From Puniceicoccus vermicola (GTDB lineage Bacteria; Verrucomicrobiota; Verrucomicrobiia; Opitutales; Puniceicoccaceae): DNA of 64,000 nt. A model generated the notes under the pieces. The model was not told where the DNA came from. It worked only from the letters and a program-made list of their open reading frames with translations, and ran no database searches. The translations under genes were made by a program, and so were the position numbers. Each line of letters begins with the position of its first letter. The first letter of the stretch is position 1. The stretch lies in the NCBI RefSeq assembly GCF_014230055.1, contig NZ_JACHVA010000134.1, forward strand, positions 23,295 to 87,294. The letters run 5' to 3'. This document shows positions 63,706 to 64,000 of the stretch, piece by piece.

Positions 63706-64000
63706 ATGCCACCAACCAAACCTGCCTATTCCCGTGAGTTCCGCGAGGGAGCTGTTGATCTTCTGATCAGTAGTGCTCGCCCTCTCAAGCACGTAGCTGA
63801 AGAACTGGGAGTTTCCCCGAACACGCTGAGATTATGGCGTAATCGTGCAGCTGGGATCGGAGGAGAAGGAAGGGATCGAGACCGGCGTGAGCCGGGGGAG
63901 ATGCCTTCCGGAGCCTCCGATCCTGATGAAGCCTCGGAGCTAAAGCGTTTGCGCCGGGAGAACGAGCAACTGCGTCGTCAGCGCGACATCTTAAAAAAAG
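63706..64000 (+). CDS. IS3-family transposase OrfA (partial)
   Basis: The 98 visible residues begin MPPTKPAYSREFREGAVDLL and continue with an HTH (KHVAEELGVSPNTLRLWRNR) and a leucine-zipper segment ending ELKRLRRENEQLRRQRDILK. This is the Tnp_1/OrfA protein that binds the element ends. AAAGGA lies 9 bp before ATG 63706; in-frame ATG 63688 is possible. The window cuts the gene before its stop. Confidence 0.9.
   Translation, partial: MPPTKPAYSREFREGAVDLLISSARPLKHVAEELGVSPNTLRLWRNRAAGIGGEGRDRDRREPGEMPSGASDPDEASELKRLRRENEQLRRQRDILKK
63991..64000 (+). other. A-rich slippery site for -1 frameshifting in the IS3 element
   Basis: TTAAAAAAAG ends the window, read TTA AAA AAA G in the orfA frame. An A-rich heptamer at this point of orfA is where IS3 elements shift -1 to make the OrfAB transposase. 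The stimulatory structure and orfB are outside the window. Confidence 0.65.

Larger units (their letters stand above)
63663..64000 (+). mobile_element. IS3-family insertion sequence, left part only
   Basis: The element is assigned from its orfA and the frameshift site. The left end is placed near TGATATGTTGGACAGC, since IS3-family ends begin with TG, but the opposite end is outside the window, so the inverted repeat cannot be confirmed. Confidence 0.6.

Overview
The window looks like chromosomal DNA from a member of the Verrucomicrobiota, probably the Opitutae/Puniceicoccales branch. The pointers are a LamG protein ending in a PEP-CTERM sorting tail, a very large pseudopilin-like protein of the Verru_Chthon cassette A type, LacI-type regulators beside pectin genes, LPS heptose genes, an outer-membrane barrel and many hairpin-rich intergenic repeats. 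The lineage is inferred from gene families only; no rRNA or tRNA gene was seen.

Region 1 (1-18175) is a rhamnogalacturonan/pectin utilisation locus without any SusC/SusD pair. On the minus strand lie a LamG PEP-CTERM protein, a beta-propeller resembling oligogalacturonide lyases and a CE12-like acetylesterase. On the plus strand a LacI regulator is followed by the pseudopilin-like protein, a secreted unknown, a Gfo/Idh/MocA oxidoreductase, a PL26-like exo-rhamnogalacturonan lyase with an extra N-terminal domain, a mutarotase-like protein and an alpha/beta esterase. A GH4 glycosidase and a divergent AraC regulator follow. They sit between two degenerate copies of one segment, so two gene fragments flank them.

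Region 2 (18571-27090) holds a BaiN/YhiN-type flavoprotein, a soluble histidine kinase and a minus-strand envelope/stress operon (DUF883, DUF1469, unknown, DUF1328, coiled lipoprotein, CsbD, terminator). After these come DUF502, a LuxR-type response regulator, a TVP38-type membrane protein and a phospholipase D/cardiolipin synthase.

Region 3 (27504-48358) is mostly housekeeping: rsmA, trpC, a sialate O-acetylesterase, PGPGW, aroK, a CreBC-like two-component pair, a barrel protein, yidD, GTP-type pckG, an AEC transporter, prfB with its programmed +1 frameshift, an unrecognised coupled gene, surE, a NusG paralogue coupled to a DUF192 lipoprotein, an M24 peptidase, and hldA-gmhB for heptose synthesis.

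Region 4 (48363-59476) has a GAF-GAF histidine kinase, the complete pstSCAB-phoU phosphate operon with unusually enlarged permeases, ispE and ptsI. Region 5 (59934-64000) holds acs, a YceI protein, a YgjP-type metallopeptidase and the start of an IS3-family element cut by the window end.

The most unusual signal is in the intergenic DNA. Three separate arrays share one nested-palindrome core and the same 126/126/125-bp period, although their spacers are unrelated. One array is nested in a REPIN-like inverted pair and lies next to a 271-bp branched palindrome with 32-bp terminal inverted repeats. Further hairpin arrays have periods of 153 and 106 bp.
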